Positions 17,685 to 26,392 of a stretch of DNA of 64,000 nt are shown in pieces (position 1 is the stretch's first letter; the number at the start of each line of letters is the position of its first letter). The notes under the pieces are model-generated. The model ran no database searches. It was not told where the DNA came from and saw only the letters and a list, made by a program, of their open reading frames with translations. The stretch is taken from NCBI RefSeq assembly GCF_900167365.1, contig NZ_FUXL01000009.1, positions 62,001-126,000 on the forward strand, written 5' to 3'. Origin of the DNA: Consotaella salsifontis. GTDB taxonomy: Bacteria; Pseudomonadota; Alphaproteobacteria; Rhizobiales; Rhizobiaceae. The position numbers and the translations under genes are program-made.

Positions 17685-18082
17685 AATATACTCTTCTCCC
17701 CTCCGTCTAGAAAATTACATCCGATCTAGATTTCATTGCCGTTACGTTGACCGACAGCATCCAGCGCGAGGAGCCCGGCCCATCAGCGCGGCTTTATAAG
17801 ATCAGCCTGATCTATCGAGATTTCCCGCTTCCAGGCGCCGATCGGAAGCTTACCCGCCTCGTCAGGCGTTCGTTATTATAAATAATTGAATTATATATTT
17901 TTAAAACAATAGATCTATACGATGTACTTTCTGAAAAGCCTCGCTGCGCCTGTTCGGCGGCCCCTCAACCGATCGACCGCCGTTGACAAGGACCATAGTT
18001 GAAACGCTTCTATGTTGATAATGCATACCCTATATGGGATTATCGAAATTTATGATGATCTTGCATTGACGGTGCGCACCTC
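17685..18082. promoter_or_regulatory. AT-rich divergent promoter region, dcuC / LysR gene
   Basis: 398 bases without a gene and much lower in GC than the surroundings around 17870-17930. It contains a perfect 13-bp palindrome ATAATTGAATTAT at 17882-17894 and a CCCTATATGGG near-palindrome about 50 bases before the LysR start. Either could be a LysR-type binding site; no specific promoter is assigned. Confidence 0.45.
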
Positions 18083-19003
18083 ATGAACATCAAGGCCCTG
18101 CAGGCATTCAACGCGGTCGTGTTGGAAGGCTCGGTCAGCGCGGCGGCCCGATCGATGAATCTGGGGCAACCTGCTGTTAGCCGCCTGATCGCGCTCCTGG
18201 AGGCGGAATTGCGCCTGACGCTGTTCAAGCGCGAAAAGCAGAGGCTTTACCTCACCGAGGAAGGAGCGACGTTCAATCGCGAGGCGCGTCGCATCCTCGC
18301 CGCACTGACGGAGATTCCGAGAATCGCGGACGAGATTCGCGCCCACCGGCCCAAGCGCCTGCGGATGGTCACGATGCCGCGCACATCGCTTTCGGTGGTC
18401 GCACCGGCAGTGGCGCGCTTCTCCCGCCAGCGCCCGGACGTGAAGATGTCGCTGGACGTGCGCTCCCACCGCGACCTGGAAAGCTGGATCAACGGCCGCG
18501 AGTATGACCTGTGCTTCGGCAACGTGCCGGTTTCGCACTGGGCCGCGCAGAGCACCCCGCTGGTTCGCGCGGTTCTGGAGGTGCTGATGCCGAAGGATCA
18601 TCCCTTTGCCGACAAGGAAGTCGTCACGCTCGCTGAGCTGGCAGACGAAACGCTGGTGCAGAATTTCCCTGGAATGCTGCTGCGGCGTCAGACCGATGCG
18701 ATGTTCGACGCGAGCGGTATTCAGATCGAACGCGAGCTTCTCGCGGGCACCTCGCAGATCACCCAGCATCTAGTTGCCCATGGCGCCGGCCTCGCCATCA
18801 TCGACCGGCTGAGCGTACTGGCGATGGATCCGGCGCTTGTTACCACCCGGCCGCTGCATCCGGCGCGATGGGTGGCCTTCGGCGTCATTCGCCACTGCAA
18901 CGACGATCCAGATCCGGTCGTGGACGCGCTTGTCGACGTGCTGTGGGAGCGTGTCGCCGAATGCGTGATGCCCGGATCAATTGAGATGGTCGCGCGCGAC
19001 TGA
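18083..19003 (+). CDS. LysR-family regulator (divergent from dcuC-M20-aspA)
   Basis: 306 residues. The N-terminal winged helix reads MNIKALQAFNAVVLEGSVSA then LGQPAVSRLIALLEAELRLT. The effector domain follows from about residue 90. It is divergently placed from dcuC across an AT-rich gap, the standard arrangement for a LysR protein that controls its neighbour. A dicarboxylate or amino acid effector is inferred. No strong ribosome site is seen before ATG 18083. Confidence 0.85.
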   Translation: MNIKALQAFNAVVLEGSVSAAARSMNLGQPAVSRLIALLEAELRLTLFKREKQRLYLTEEGATFNREARRILAALTEIPRIADEIRAHRPKRLRMVTMPRTSLSVVAPAVARFSRQRPDVKMSLDVRSHRDLESWINGREYDLCFGNVPVSHWAAQSTPLVRAVLEVLMPKDHPFADKEVVTLAELADETLVQNFPGMLLRRQTDAMFDASGIQIERELLAGTSQITQHLVAHGAGLAIIDRLSVLAMDPALVTTRPLHPARWVAFGVIRHCNDDPDPVVDALVDVLWERVAECVMPGSIEMVARD

Positions 19004-19020
19004 TCCGCGCCGGAAGGGTG

Positions 19021-19293
19021 CAGGTGGACGGGTTCCGCCCTCGCCGTTTCGACGGCGACCGCCTTACTTTTTGACCTGTCCGCCTCCGGCTATTGCGATA
19101 TCATCCTCGAATGCGGGCTGGAGCCCTGTGTCTCGATGGCGATGGTGCCGTGGTGGAAGGAGCCGGCGGAATGAACACCGACTGGACGGGACGCCCCCTT
19201 ACCCTTTCGTCCCATGGCCGGGTGTTGGCCACGACGAGCCCCGCGCTCCATCGCGCCGCGCTCGATACGCTCGCGCAGGCGAAATACCCATGA
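19021..19293 (+). pseudogene. Frameshifted C-terminal remnant of an inositol monophosphatase-family gene
   Basis: Read across two frameshifts, the region encodes RRFDGDRLTF, then DLSASGYCDIILECGLEP and MAMVP, then VVEGAGGMNTDWTGRPLTL. This matches the C-terminal half of IMPase/HisN enzymes (GDCYAY, VDLVVE-GLKPYD, PVVEGAGG-ITDW). One extra T near 19077 and one missing G near 19155 break the frame. The N-terminal catalytic half is gone. The relic ends in TGA at 19291-19293, overlapping the eutB start codon as ATGA, which suggests it once was translationally coupled to eutB. Found by eye; boundaries are approximate. Confidence 0.7.
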
Positions 19294-20675
19294 GCTACAG
19301 CACGACGATCGAGGGCACGCGCTTTCGCTTCGACGATCTGAAGACCTTGCTGGCCAAGGCGAGTCCCGAGCGCTCGGGCGACCAGCTCGCCGGCCTGGCC
19401 GCCGAAGGGCCGGTCGAGCGCCTCGCCGCGCAGATGGCCCTCGCCGACCTTCCCTTGAAGACCTTTCTCGCCGAGGAGCTGATCCCGTCCGAGACGGACG
19501 AGGTGTCCCGTCTCATCGCCGACCAGCATGACGAGGCCGCCTTCGCGCCTGTCGCCTCGCTCACCGTCGGTGAGTTTCGCGAGTGGCTGCTGTTCGACGC
19601 CGACGACGAGGCGCTGGAATCCGTGACCTTCGGCCTGACGCCGGAGATGGTCGCCGCCGTCTCCAAGATCATGCGGGTGAAGGACCTGATCGCGGTGGCG
19701 GCCAAGCGCCAGGTGGTGACGCGCTTCCGCTCGACCATCGGCCTGAAGGGCCATCTTTCGGCCCGCAACCAGCCCAACCATCCGACCGACGATTCCGCCG
19801 GCATCGCGCTCTCAGCCATAGACGGCCTTTTGATGGGCTCCGGCGACGCGGTGATCGGCGTCAACCCCGCGACCGACACGCTCGACGACTACATCCGCAT
19901 CGTCCGCCTGCTCGACGAGCTGCGAAGCCGGCTCGACATCCCGACCCAGACCTGTTGCCTCGGCCATGTCACCGTGGCCTTGAAGGCGCTGGAGCGTGGC
20001 GCGCCGGTCGATCTCGTCTTCCAGTCCATCGCCGGTTCCGAGAAGGCCAATCGCGGCTTCGGCATCGACCTTGCCCTGCTCGAGGAGGCGCACGAGGCGG
20101 CGCGCGCCGCCAAACGCGGGACGATCGGCGACAATCTCATGTATTTCGAGACGGGTCAGGGTGCTGCCCTTTCGGCCGATGCGCATTTCGGCGTCGACCA
20201 GCAGACGATGGAGGCACGCACCTATGCGGTGGCGCGTGCCTTCCGCCCGCTTCTCGTCAACACCGTCGTCGGCTTCATCGGGCCGGAGTATCTGTTCGAC
20301 GGCCGCCAGATCATCCGCGCAGGGTTGGAGGATCATTTCTGCGGCAAACTGCTCGGCCTGCCGATGGGCGTCGACGTCTGCTATACCAACCACGCCGACG
20401 CCGACCAGAACGACATGGACGTGCTGCTGACGCTGCTCTGCGCGGCCGGCGTCAACTTCGTCATCACGGTACCGGGCGCCGACGATGTCATGCTCAACTA
20501 TCAGTCGCTCTCGCATCAGGACGTCGTCTTCGCGCGGCAGACGCTGGGCCTGAGGCCGGCTCCGGAATTCGCCGCTTGGCTCGATCGGGTCGGACTGACG
20601 GATCAGGAAGGGCGCCTGGTCGCGTCGCCGGACGCCTTCCTCGAAACCCTCGGCGCGTCGCGCCTCTGGAACTGA
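19290..20675 (+). CDS. eutB: Ethanolamine ammonia-lyase large subunit
   Basis: 461 residues (E. coli EutB 453). Conserved blocks include the long TIM-barrel segments GLKGHLSARNQPNHPTDDSA, QSIAGSEKANRGFGIDLALL and MYFETGQGAALSADAHFGVD. With EutC it forms the adenosylcobalamin-dependent enzyme that converts ethanolamine to acetaldehyde and ammonia. eutC begins 4 bases after its stop. No microcompartment shell or eutA reactivase gene is in the window, so this looks like a minimal, non-encapsulated pair. The ribosome site before ATG 19290 is weak, consistent with former coupling to the decayed upstream gene. Confidence 0.93.
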   Translation: MSYSTTIEGTRFRFDDLKTLLAKASPERSGDQLAGLAAEGPVERLAAQMALADLPLKTFLAEELIPSETDEVSRLIADQHDEAAFAPVASLTVGEFREWLLFDADDEALESVTFGLTPEMVAAVSKIMRVKDLIAVAAKRQVVTRFRSTIGLKGHLSARNQPNHPTDDSAGIALSAIDGLLMGSGDAVIGVNPATDTLDDYIRIVRLLDELRSRLDIPTQTCCLGHVTVALKALERGAPVDLVFQSIAGSEKANRGFGIDLALLEEAHEAARAAKRGTIGDNLMYFETGQGAALSADAHFGVDQQTMEARTYAVARAFRPLLVNTVVGFIGPEYLFDGRQIIRAGLEDHFCGKLLGLPMGVDVCYTNHADADQNDMDVLLTLLCAAGVNFVITVPGADDVMLNYQSLSHQDVVFARQTLGLRPAPEFAAWLDRVGLTDQEGRLVASPDAFLETLGASRLWN

Positions 20676-20679
20676 TGAA

Positions 20680-21489
20680 ATGAGCAAGGAGGACGTCGCA
20701 CGGCCAAGGCGCTTCGATATCGGAGCGTTCCGCGAGCTGACCGAGGCGCGCATCGCGCTCGGGCGACCTGGCGCGGCCCTTCCGACGAAGGCCGAGCAGA
20801 CCTTCCTTCTCGATCATGCCCGTGCGCGGGCCGCCGTCTGGTCGGAAGTCGATTGGACTCGAATTTCCGCCGCGCTGAACGCTTCGGAGCTTCCCAGCCT
20901 CCCGGTCGCCAGCGCTGCGGCAGACAGGCAGATCTATGTCCGCCGGCCCGATCTCGGCCGCCAATTGTGCGCGGAGGGAGCCGAGGCGCTCGACCGGCTC
21001 GCTGGCTCTTTCAAAGTTGCGCCCGACATTACGATCGTTATCGGCGACGGCTTGTCGGCGACCGCCGTCGACTTCAACGCGGCCCCGCTCGCGACCGCTC
21101 TCGCCGAGCGCCTGAAGGCCCGCGGGATGACGCTCGCGCCGATCATTCTCGCCGAGCGCGCCCGCGTCGCGCTGGGCGATCCAATCGGCAAGGCTCTCGG
21201 CGCGAAGGTCGTGGTGATACTGATCGGCGAACGGCCGGGGCTATCTGCCGCCGACAGTCTCGGCGCCTATCTGACTTTCGCGCCCGAACCCGGCACGCCG
21301 GATTCCCGTCGCAACTGCCTTTCCAATATCCGCGAGGGCGGCCTCACGATCGAGCGGGCAGCCGCGTCGATCGCCGACCTATGCGCCGGCATGATCAAGG
21401 CGGGCCTCAGCGGCGTCGGCCTTCAGGCCGCGCTGGAGCGCGAAGGCTCGGCTTCCGTCTCACTCACGGCAGATGAGGGCAACGCCTGA
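20680..21489 (+). CDS. eutC: Ethanolamine ammonia-lyase small subunit
   Basis: 269 residues. Typical EutC features are RIALGRPGAALPTKAEQTFLLDHARARAAV near the N-terminus and the cobalamin-binding half with IVIGDGLSATAVDFNA, VVVILIGERPGLSAADSLGAYL and NCLSNIREGGL. Somewhat shorter than the E. coli protein (295), mostly at the N-terminus. It is translated right after eutB with only a 4-base gap. It is convergent with the acetyltransferase gene that ends at 21522. Confidence 0.93.
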   Translation: MSKEDVARPRRFDIGAFRELTEARIALGRPGAALPTKAEQTFLLDHARARAAVWSEVDWTRISAALNASELPSLPVASAAADRQIYVRRPDLGRQLCAEGAEALDRLAGSFKVAPDITIVIGDGLSATAVDFNAAPLATALAERLKARGMTLAPIILAERARVALGDPIGKALGAKVVVILIGERPGLSAADSLGAYLTFAPEPGTPDSRRNCLSNIREGGLTIERAAASIADLCAGMIKAGLSGVGLQAALEREGSASVSLTADEGNA

Positions 21490-21521
21490 TCATCGCGCCA
21501 GCGGCCCTTCGGCGTCGTCGT

Positions 21522-22661
21522 TCAGAAATGCTCCCCGACCCACGGAGGCGGGCCGCTGAAGATGCGCTCGGCCATGGCAACCGCGTCGTCCGAGCCGGAA
21601 GCGAGGCCGGCGCGTCGCAGAAAGGTCGCCGAGCGGAACCCTGAAAACAGTGCCGGCAACTGGGATTGCGCGATGGTCAGATCGGCCGCGCCATGCTCCT
21701 CGCCCGTCGTGCAGTTTCCTCGCCCAGCCTGAATGGAAAGGCGCAGGAGACGACGTCGCTCCCCCTCGATCGCCAGCGTCAGAGCGGCATCCGCGCAGGC
21801 ATAGCCGCGCGCGCTCAAGGCCGCCTCCGGGTCGAGGATCTTCATCAGGAACTCCTCCTGGTGGACCAGCGCCCATCCCTTGTCCGGCATGGCGAAGACA
21901 AGGGCGTCATGGGGCGCGCCGTGCCAACGCACTTTCGGGTAAACGGTGGAGAACGTGCCGATGAATTTGAGGATCTGGCGCGCCGCCGCTCCGTTCAGCG
22001 CCGTCCAGTCGCGCAGCTCCACGCGTCCGGAATCGGACGTGTCGATGATCGCATAGCCTTCCTCGTCGCCGAAGACGAAGACGTGGGGCTCGCCCCTGCC
22101 CTCGTCGAGGTGCGAATTCCAATGGGCATCATGGCGGGCGAGGACGCCGGATTCATGGAGGCACGCGCGTTGGTGAATAGGCTCCAGCGCCGCCCGCGCC
22201 TCGGTCAGGGGCACACGCCGGCAGCGAACCTCCTGGCGAACCTTGTAGAGTTCCGCCGTCTCGGCCTCGTAGACGGATTCGACGCCGGCGAGGCCGAAGC
22301 CGGCCCGGCGGTAGACCGGACGCGTCGAGGCAAAGAGGCTGACGATGGAGGCGCCACCTTTGCGAGCCTCCTCGCAGGACAGTTCAAGCAGATCTCCGGT
22401 AAGGCCCGTGCCGCGAAACTCGGGCTGGATCGCGACATGGGCGATGTTCGCCGCCGGGACGATCCGTCCGCCGAACCAGTGGCCGCAGGCGATGATCGCC
22501 AACGCCGCCGCCCGCTGTCCCCCAGTTTCGAGGATGCGGAAGCAGTCGAGGCCCGTCGTCTCGACATAGCGGCGGGTCCGCGCCTCGCCAAAGGCGAAGG
22601 CGAGCCGATAGGCATCGACGATGAACGGCAGGTCCGCCTCCGTCGCCGGTCGAACCATCAT
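21522..22661 (-). CDS. Eis-like GNAT N-acetyltransferase
   Basis: 379 residues. An N-terminal GNAT domain carries the acetyl-CoA loop region VAIQPEFRGTGLTGDLLE and SLFASTRPVYRRAGFG. The remainder resembles the second GNAT-like and sterol-carrier-like domains of Eis proteins. Eis enzymes acetylate amines, including aminoglycosides, but many environmental homologues have unknown substrates. It is the last gene of the amino-sugar operon, 31 bases after the ROK kinase, so an amino-sugar substrate is possible. Two adjacent ATGs exist (22661, 22658). Confidence 0.75.
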   Translation of the reverse strand: MMVRPATEADLPFIVDAYRLAFAFGEARTRRYVETTGLDCFRILETGGQRAAALAIIACGHWFGGRIVPAANIAHVAIQPEFRGTGLTGDLLELSCEEARKGGASIVSLFASTRPVYRRAGFGLAGVESVYEAETAELYKVRQEVRCRRVPLTEARAALEPIHQRACLHESGVLARHDAHWNSHLDEGRGEPHVFVFGDEEGYAIIDTSDSGRVELRDWTALNGAAARQILKFIGTFSTVYPKVRWHGAPHDALVFAMPDKGWALVHQEEFLMKILDPEAALSARGYACADAALTLAIEGERRRLLRLSIQAGRGNCTTGEEHGAADLTIAQSQLPALFSGFRSATFLRRAGLASGSDDAVAMAERIFSGPPPWVGEHF

Positions 22662-22692
22662 GGCGTATTCCTCCCCCGGTTACGGGCGCGGC

Positions 22693-23556
22693 CTATCGGG
22701 CTGGCGCCGAAAAGGCGGCGCGCGCAAGATCGCCCACGCCGAGAATGCCGGCCCGCACGCCCAGCCGGGCGCGGCAGAGCGCCACCGGAGGGACGGCGCC
22801 GAGCGGCGGCATCAGGGCGCTCACCGCGTCGATGAAGCCATCCGCCAAACCGATCCCGCCGCCCAGCACGATGCGAGGCGGATCGAGCGCGAGCTGAATG
22901 TTGCGGCAGAGTCGGGCGACGCGCCCGGCGGAGGCCGAAACGATTTCCCTTGCCCATGCCTCGCCCGAGGACGCCTGCGCGAAAACCTCGCGCGCGTCCG
23001 CCGCGTGACCCCGGCGCGCGGCTTCGGCAGCCATCCAGCGCCCCGACACCCGTTCCTCCAGGAACGTATCGTCCTCTTCGCCGGCCAGCAGCCCGAAATG
23101 GCCGGCGAGCCCTCCCAGAAGACGGCCATTCGAGACGATGCCGCCGCCGACCCCGGTCGATATGGTCAGGAACACGAGGTCCTCGCCCTCGCCCGCTCCC
23201 AGCACGTGCTCGCCCCAGGCCGCGGCCTGCGCGTCGTTGACCGCCATGGCGGGCAGCGAGAACAGCGCTTCGACCTGATGCAGGAGGGGATAATTCGACG
23301 GAATTCCAAGCGTCGCCGGGTTCATCGCCGACCAGCATCCGTCGCGCACGAAGCCCGTGACCGCGAGCCCGACGCCGGAAAACCGCCCGCGCCACGGCGC
23401 TGCCGCATCGAAGACGGCCTGCAGCCAGCGGTCCGGGCCGTCGCCCCGTTCCGTTGGAACCGTCGCTTCGCCCACCACGGCGGAGCCTTCGACGAGTGCC
23501 ACCAACGTCTTGGTGCCGCCAAGATCGATGGCGAGAACCCCGGCGCCTCCCATCAT
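22693..23556 (-). CDS. ROK-family sugar kinase, probably N-acetylmannosamine/glucosamine kinase
   Basis: 287 residues. The ATP-binding LAIDLGGTKTLVALVEG, the NDAQAAAWGEH segment with the catalytic Asp, and STGVGGGIV identify the ROK fold. The usual zinc motif (CxCGxxGC) after the GH pair is absent: the sequence reads GHFGLLAGEEDDTFLEERVSG. NanE is encoded in the same operon, so phosphorylation of ManNAc or a related amino sugar is the best guess (NanK-like, ~291 residues). ATG 23556 or 23553 overlaps the stop of the ABC ATPase gene. Confidence 0.8.
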   Translation of the reverse strand: MMGGAGVLAIDLGGTKTLVALVEGSAVVGEATVPTERGDGPDRWLQAVFDAAAPWRGRFSGVGLAVTGFVRDGCWSAMNPATLGIPSNYPLLHQVEALFSLPAMAVNDAQAAAWGEHVLGAGEGEDLVFLTISTGVGGGIVSNGRLLGGLAGHFGLLAGEEDDTFLEERVSGRWMAAEAARRGHAADAREVFAQASSGEAWAREIVSASAGRVARLCRNIQLALDPPRIVLGGGIGLADGFIDAVSALMPPLGAVPPVALCRARLGVRAGILGVGDLARAAFSAPAR

Positions 23557-24656
23557 CGAACGGCCTCCGTGCCGATCATCCGGCCGCTCGCGGCATCGAA
23601 CAGCGAGACCTTGTCGGTCGCGATGGTCACGGGCACGACTTCCCCTTGCCGGACGCTGCCGGTTTCCATGCGCGCGACCAGCGCGTGACCGTGCAGCGAT
23701 AGCGTCACGTTGTCTTCCGGCCCGGTCGATTCCACCATCTCGACCCGCGCCTCGATGGCGGGTTGGCCGTCGCGCGCCGGTCTGATGTGCTCCGGCCGGA
23801 TACCGAGCAAAACCTCGCCGCCAACGCCTGCCGCTCCTGAAAGGGCCAGTTCCTGGCGCCAGCCCTTGCCGTCGTCGAAGATCAGCCTGCCATCCTCGCG
23901 GCTGAGCGCGCCGGGAAGGAAATGCATGGCCGGCGAGCCGACGAACTTGGCGACGAAGAGATTGGCCGGACGGTGATAGATCTCGTAGGGGCTGCCGATC
24001 TGCTGCACCTCGCCCTTGTTCATCACGACGATCTTCGTGGCCAGCGTCATCGCCTCGATCTGGTCATGAGTGACGTAGATCATCGTCTTGCCGATGCGCT
24101 CGTGGAGCTGCTTGATTTCGGCCCGCGTCTCGACGCGCAGCGTGGCGTCGAGGTTGGACAGCGGCTCGTCGAAGAGAAAGACCTTCGGGTCCCGCACCAG
24201 GGCCCGGCCGATGGCGACGCGTTGGCGCTGGCCGCCGGAAAGCGCGCGCGGCTTGCGGTCCAGAAGCGGCTCGATCTGCAGAAGACGCGCGACCTCGGCC
24301 ACCTTGCCTTCCTTTTCCGCCGCGCCGACGCCCCGCATCCTCAGCGGGAAGGCGATGTTCTCGCCGACCGTCATGTTGGGATAGAGCGCGTAGGACTGGA
24401 AGACCATGGCCACGTCCCGCTCGCGCGTCGGCACGCTCGTCACATCCCGCCCGTCGATCTCGATCAGCCCCTCGTCGATCGGGTGAAGCCCCGCAATAGC
24501 GTGGAGCAGCGTCGACTTTCCGCACCCCGACGGCCCGAGGAGAACGATGAAGGCGCCCTCCTCCACCGCGATGTCGATGCCCTTCAGCACGGGCACGGCG
24601 CCATAGGACTTGCGGATGCCTTTCAGCAGGAGGGAGCGTTTGCCTTTGTCCGTCAT
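23553..24656 (-). CDS. Sugar ABC transporter ATPase (MalK/UgpC type)
   Basis: 367 residues. Walker A GPSGCGKST, Q-loop MVFQSYALYPNMT, signature LSGGQRQRVAIGRALVRDP, Walker B VFLFDEPLSNLDA and the His switch YVTHDQ are all intact. A C-terminal TOBE/regulatory domain of about 120 residues (IRPEHIRPARDGQ) is as in MalK. It energises the two permeases encoded just upstream. Four bases separate it from the second permease gene, and its stop overlaps the kinase start. Confidence 0.92.
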   Translation of the reverse strand: MTDKGKRSLLLKGIRKSYGAVPVLKGIDIAVEEGAFIVLLGPSGCGKSTLLHAIAGLHPIDEGLIEIDGRDVTSVPTRERDVAMVFQSYALYPNMTVGENIAFPLRMRGVGAAEKEGKVAEVARLLQIEPLLDRKPRALSGGQRQRVAIGRALVRDPKVFLFDEPLSNLDATLRVETRAEIKQLHERIGKTMIYVTHDQIEAMTLATKIVVMNKGEVQQIGSPYEIYHRPANLFVAKFVGSPAMHFLPGALSREDGRLIFDDGKGWRQELALSGAAGVGGEVLLGIRPEHIRPARDGQPAIEARVEMVESTGPEDNVTLSLHGHALVARMETGSVRQGEVVPVTIATDKVSLFDAASGRMIGTEAVR

Positions 24657-24660
24657 GATG

Positions 24661-25470
24661 TCACCCCTTGATGCTGCCGAGCGACATGCCGCGCACGACC
24701 TGGCCCTGAACGAGCATTCCCAGAACCAGCATGGGCAACATCACCAGCGTCGCCGCCGCCATCAGCGGCCCCCATTGCACGCCTTGGAACGTGAGGAAGG
24801 AGGTGATGCTGACCGGCAGGGTCTGCGTGTCGCGGCCCGTCAGCACCAGCGCGATGAAGAATTCGTTCCAGGTGAAGAGCACGCACAGGATGAAGGTGGC
24901 GACGATGCCGCCGAGCGCCACGGGCAGGAAGATCTCGCGGAAAATGGTGAATTCGCGCGCGCCGTCGACCTTCGCCGCGTCCCGCAGTTCGCGCGGAATG
25001 TCCTCGAAGAACGTAATGAGCAGGGAGATCGCGAAGGGGATGTTCACGAAGGCGTAGACGCCGATGATGATCCAGTGGTTGTTGAGCAGCTTCATCTGCG
25101 CCGCAAGGAAATAGGTCGGGATGATGAAGATGAGCGGCGGCGCGATGCGCAGGCTCAGGACGAACTTCTCGTTCTGGCGCTTGATCGCCTCGTCCTGCGC
25201 GACCAGTCCGTAGGCGACGAGGGCCCCCACCCCGACCGAGATCACGCTTGCCGACAGGGATATGATCACGCTGTTGAGGAAGGCGCGGATGAAGACGCCG
25301 TTGCTCAAGACCTTCGCATAGTTCTCCCAGGTCGGCGAGAACAACCAGACCGGCGGCATGGCGAAGGCGTCGCGCTGGATCTTCAGTGATGTCGCCACAA
25401 CCCAGTAGAGCGGGAAAAGCACGCAGAGGAGGAGGATGGCGAGGGCGATCCAGAACGCGATCCGGCGCAT
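24661..25470 (-). CDS. Carbohydrate ABC transporter permease (MalG type)
   Basis: 269 residues with six predicted membrane segments. The EAA coupling loop reads ELRDAAKVDGAREFTIFREI. It starts at ATG 25470, which overlaps the stop codon of the preceding permease gene (TGATG), indicating translational coupling. It is the second membrane subunit of the sugar importer. Confidence 0.9.
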   Translation of the reverse strand: MRRIAFWIALAILLLCVLFPLYWVVATSLKIQRDAFAMPPVWLFSPTWENYAKVLSNGVFIRAFLNSVIISLSASVISVGVGALVAYGLVAQDEAIKRQNEKFVLSLRIAPPLIFIIPTYFLAAQMKLLNNHWIIIGVYAFVNIPFAISLLITFFEDIPRELRDAAKVDGAREFTIFREIFLPVALGGIVATFILCVLFTWNEFFIALVLTGRDTQTLPVSITSFLTFQGVQWGPLMAAATLVMLPMLVLGMLVQGQVVRGMSLGSIKG

Positions 25471-26339
25471 CAGGCCTGTCCTTGCTTCGGCGCCCTGAAG
25501 GCGAGGTTGTAAAGGAGAAGCAGGGCGACATTCGTCAGAATGGTCAGCACCATGGCGATCGTCAGCGAGTACGAGATGTCGAAATTGGTGAAGGCGGAGA
25601 TGTAGCCGTAGAGGTTGAGCGTCTCGGTGGAGAGCGCCGGGCCGCCGCGCGTCATGATGTAGAAGATGTCGAAGGCCTTGACCGCGTCGATGGCGCGGAT
25701 CAAGGCGACCACCAAGAGCGCGCGCTTCAAGGCCGGAAGCGTGATGTGCCAGAGCACCTGCCATTCCCGCGCGCCGTCGACGCGGGCGGCGTTCTGCGGG
25801 TCCTCCGGCAGGGATTCGAGCGAGGCCATGGCGAGGAGCACGACGAAGGGCGTCCACTGCCAGATGTCGGCAAGAAGCAGCGAGAACAGCGCCACATTGG
25901 GGTCGCCCAGCCAATCGACCGGCCCAAGGCCGACGATCGACAGCGCGTAGTTCATCATGCCGTTGGTCGGATTGAGCAGGAAGCGCCAGGTGAGGCCGAC
26001 GACCACCGGCGTCATGACGATCGGAACGAGCAGGATGGCGCGCACGATGCGCTTGCCCCTGAAGTCGCGATCGACCAGCAGGGAGATCGCGAGGCCGATG
26101 ACGAGCTCGGCGGCGGTCGCCGCGACCGTGAACAAGACCGTGCGCCCGAGTGCGTTGATGGCGCGACCGTCGGTGAGGAGGCGCAGATAGTTGTCGAGAC
26201 CGATGAAGCTTTCCCGGCCTGGCCGCAGAAGGCTGATGTTGTGCAGGGTCAGCCACACCACGTAGAGCGTGAGGACCGCTGAGATCGCCCCGAACAACAG
26301 GACAACCGGCCGATAGAAATATCGTGTCGTGTCGTGCAT
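25470..26339 (-). CDS. Carbohydrate ABC transporter permease (MalF type)
   Basis: 289 residues with six membrane segments. Its EAA loop is DPQNAARVDGAREWQVLWHI. A short cytoplasmic N-terminus (MHDTTRYFYRPVVLLFG) leads directly into segment 1. It follows the substrate-binding protein gene by 53 bases. An open frame continues upstream but is antisense-type noise within the binding protein gene, so ATG 26339 is used. Confidence 0.9.
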   Translation of the reverse strand: MHDTTRYFYRPVVLLFGAISAVLTLYVVWLTLHNISLLRPGRESFIGLDNYLRLLTDGRAINALGRTVLFTVAATAAELVIGLAISLLVDRDFRGKRIVRAILLVPIVMTPVVVGLTWRFLLNPTNGMMNYALSIVGLGPVDWLGDPNVALFSLLLADIWQWTPFVVLLAMASLESLPEDPQNAARVDGAREWQVLWHITLPALKRALLVVALIRAIDAVKAFDIFYIMTRGGPALSTETLNLYGYISAFTNFDISYSLTIAMVLTILTNVALLLLYNLAFRAPKQGQA

Positions 26340-26392
26340 GCCGCCCTCTCTGTCGAAAGGCCATGCCCGCCGGATCGGGCATGGCCTCGTTG

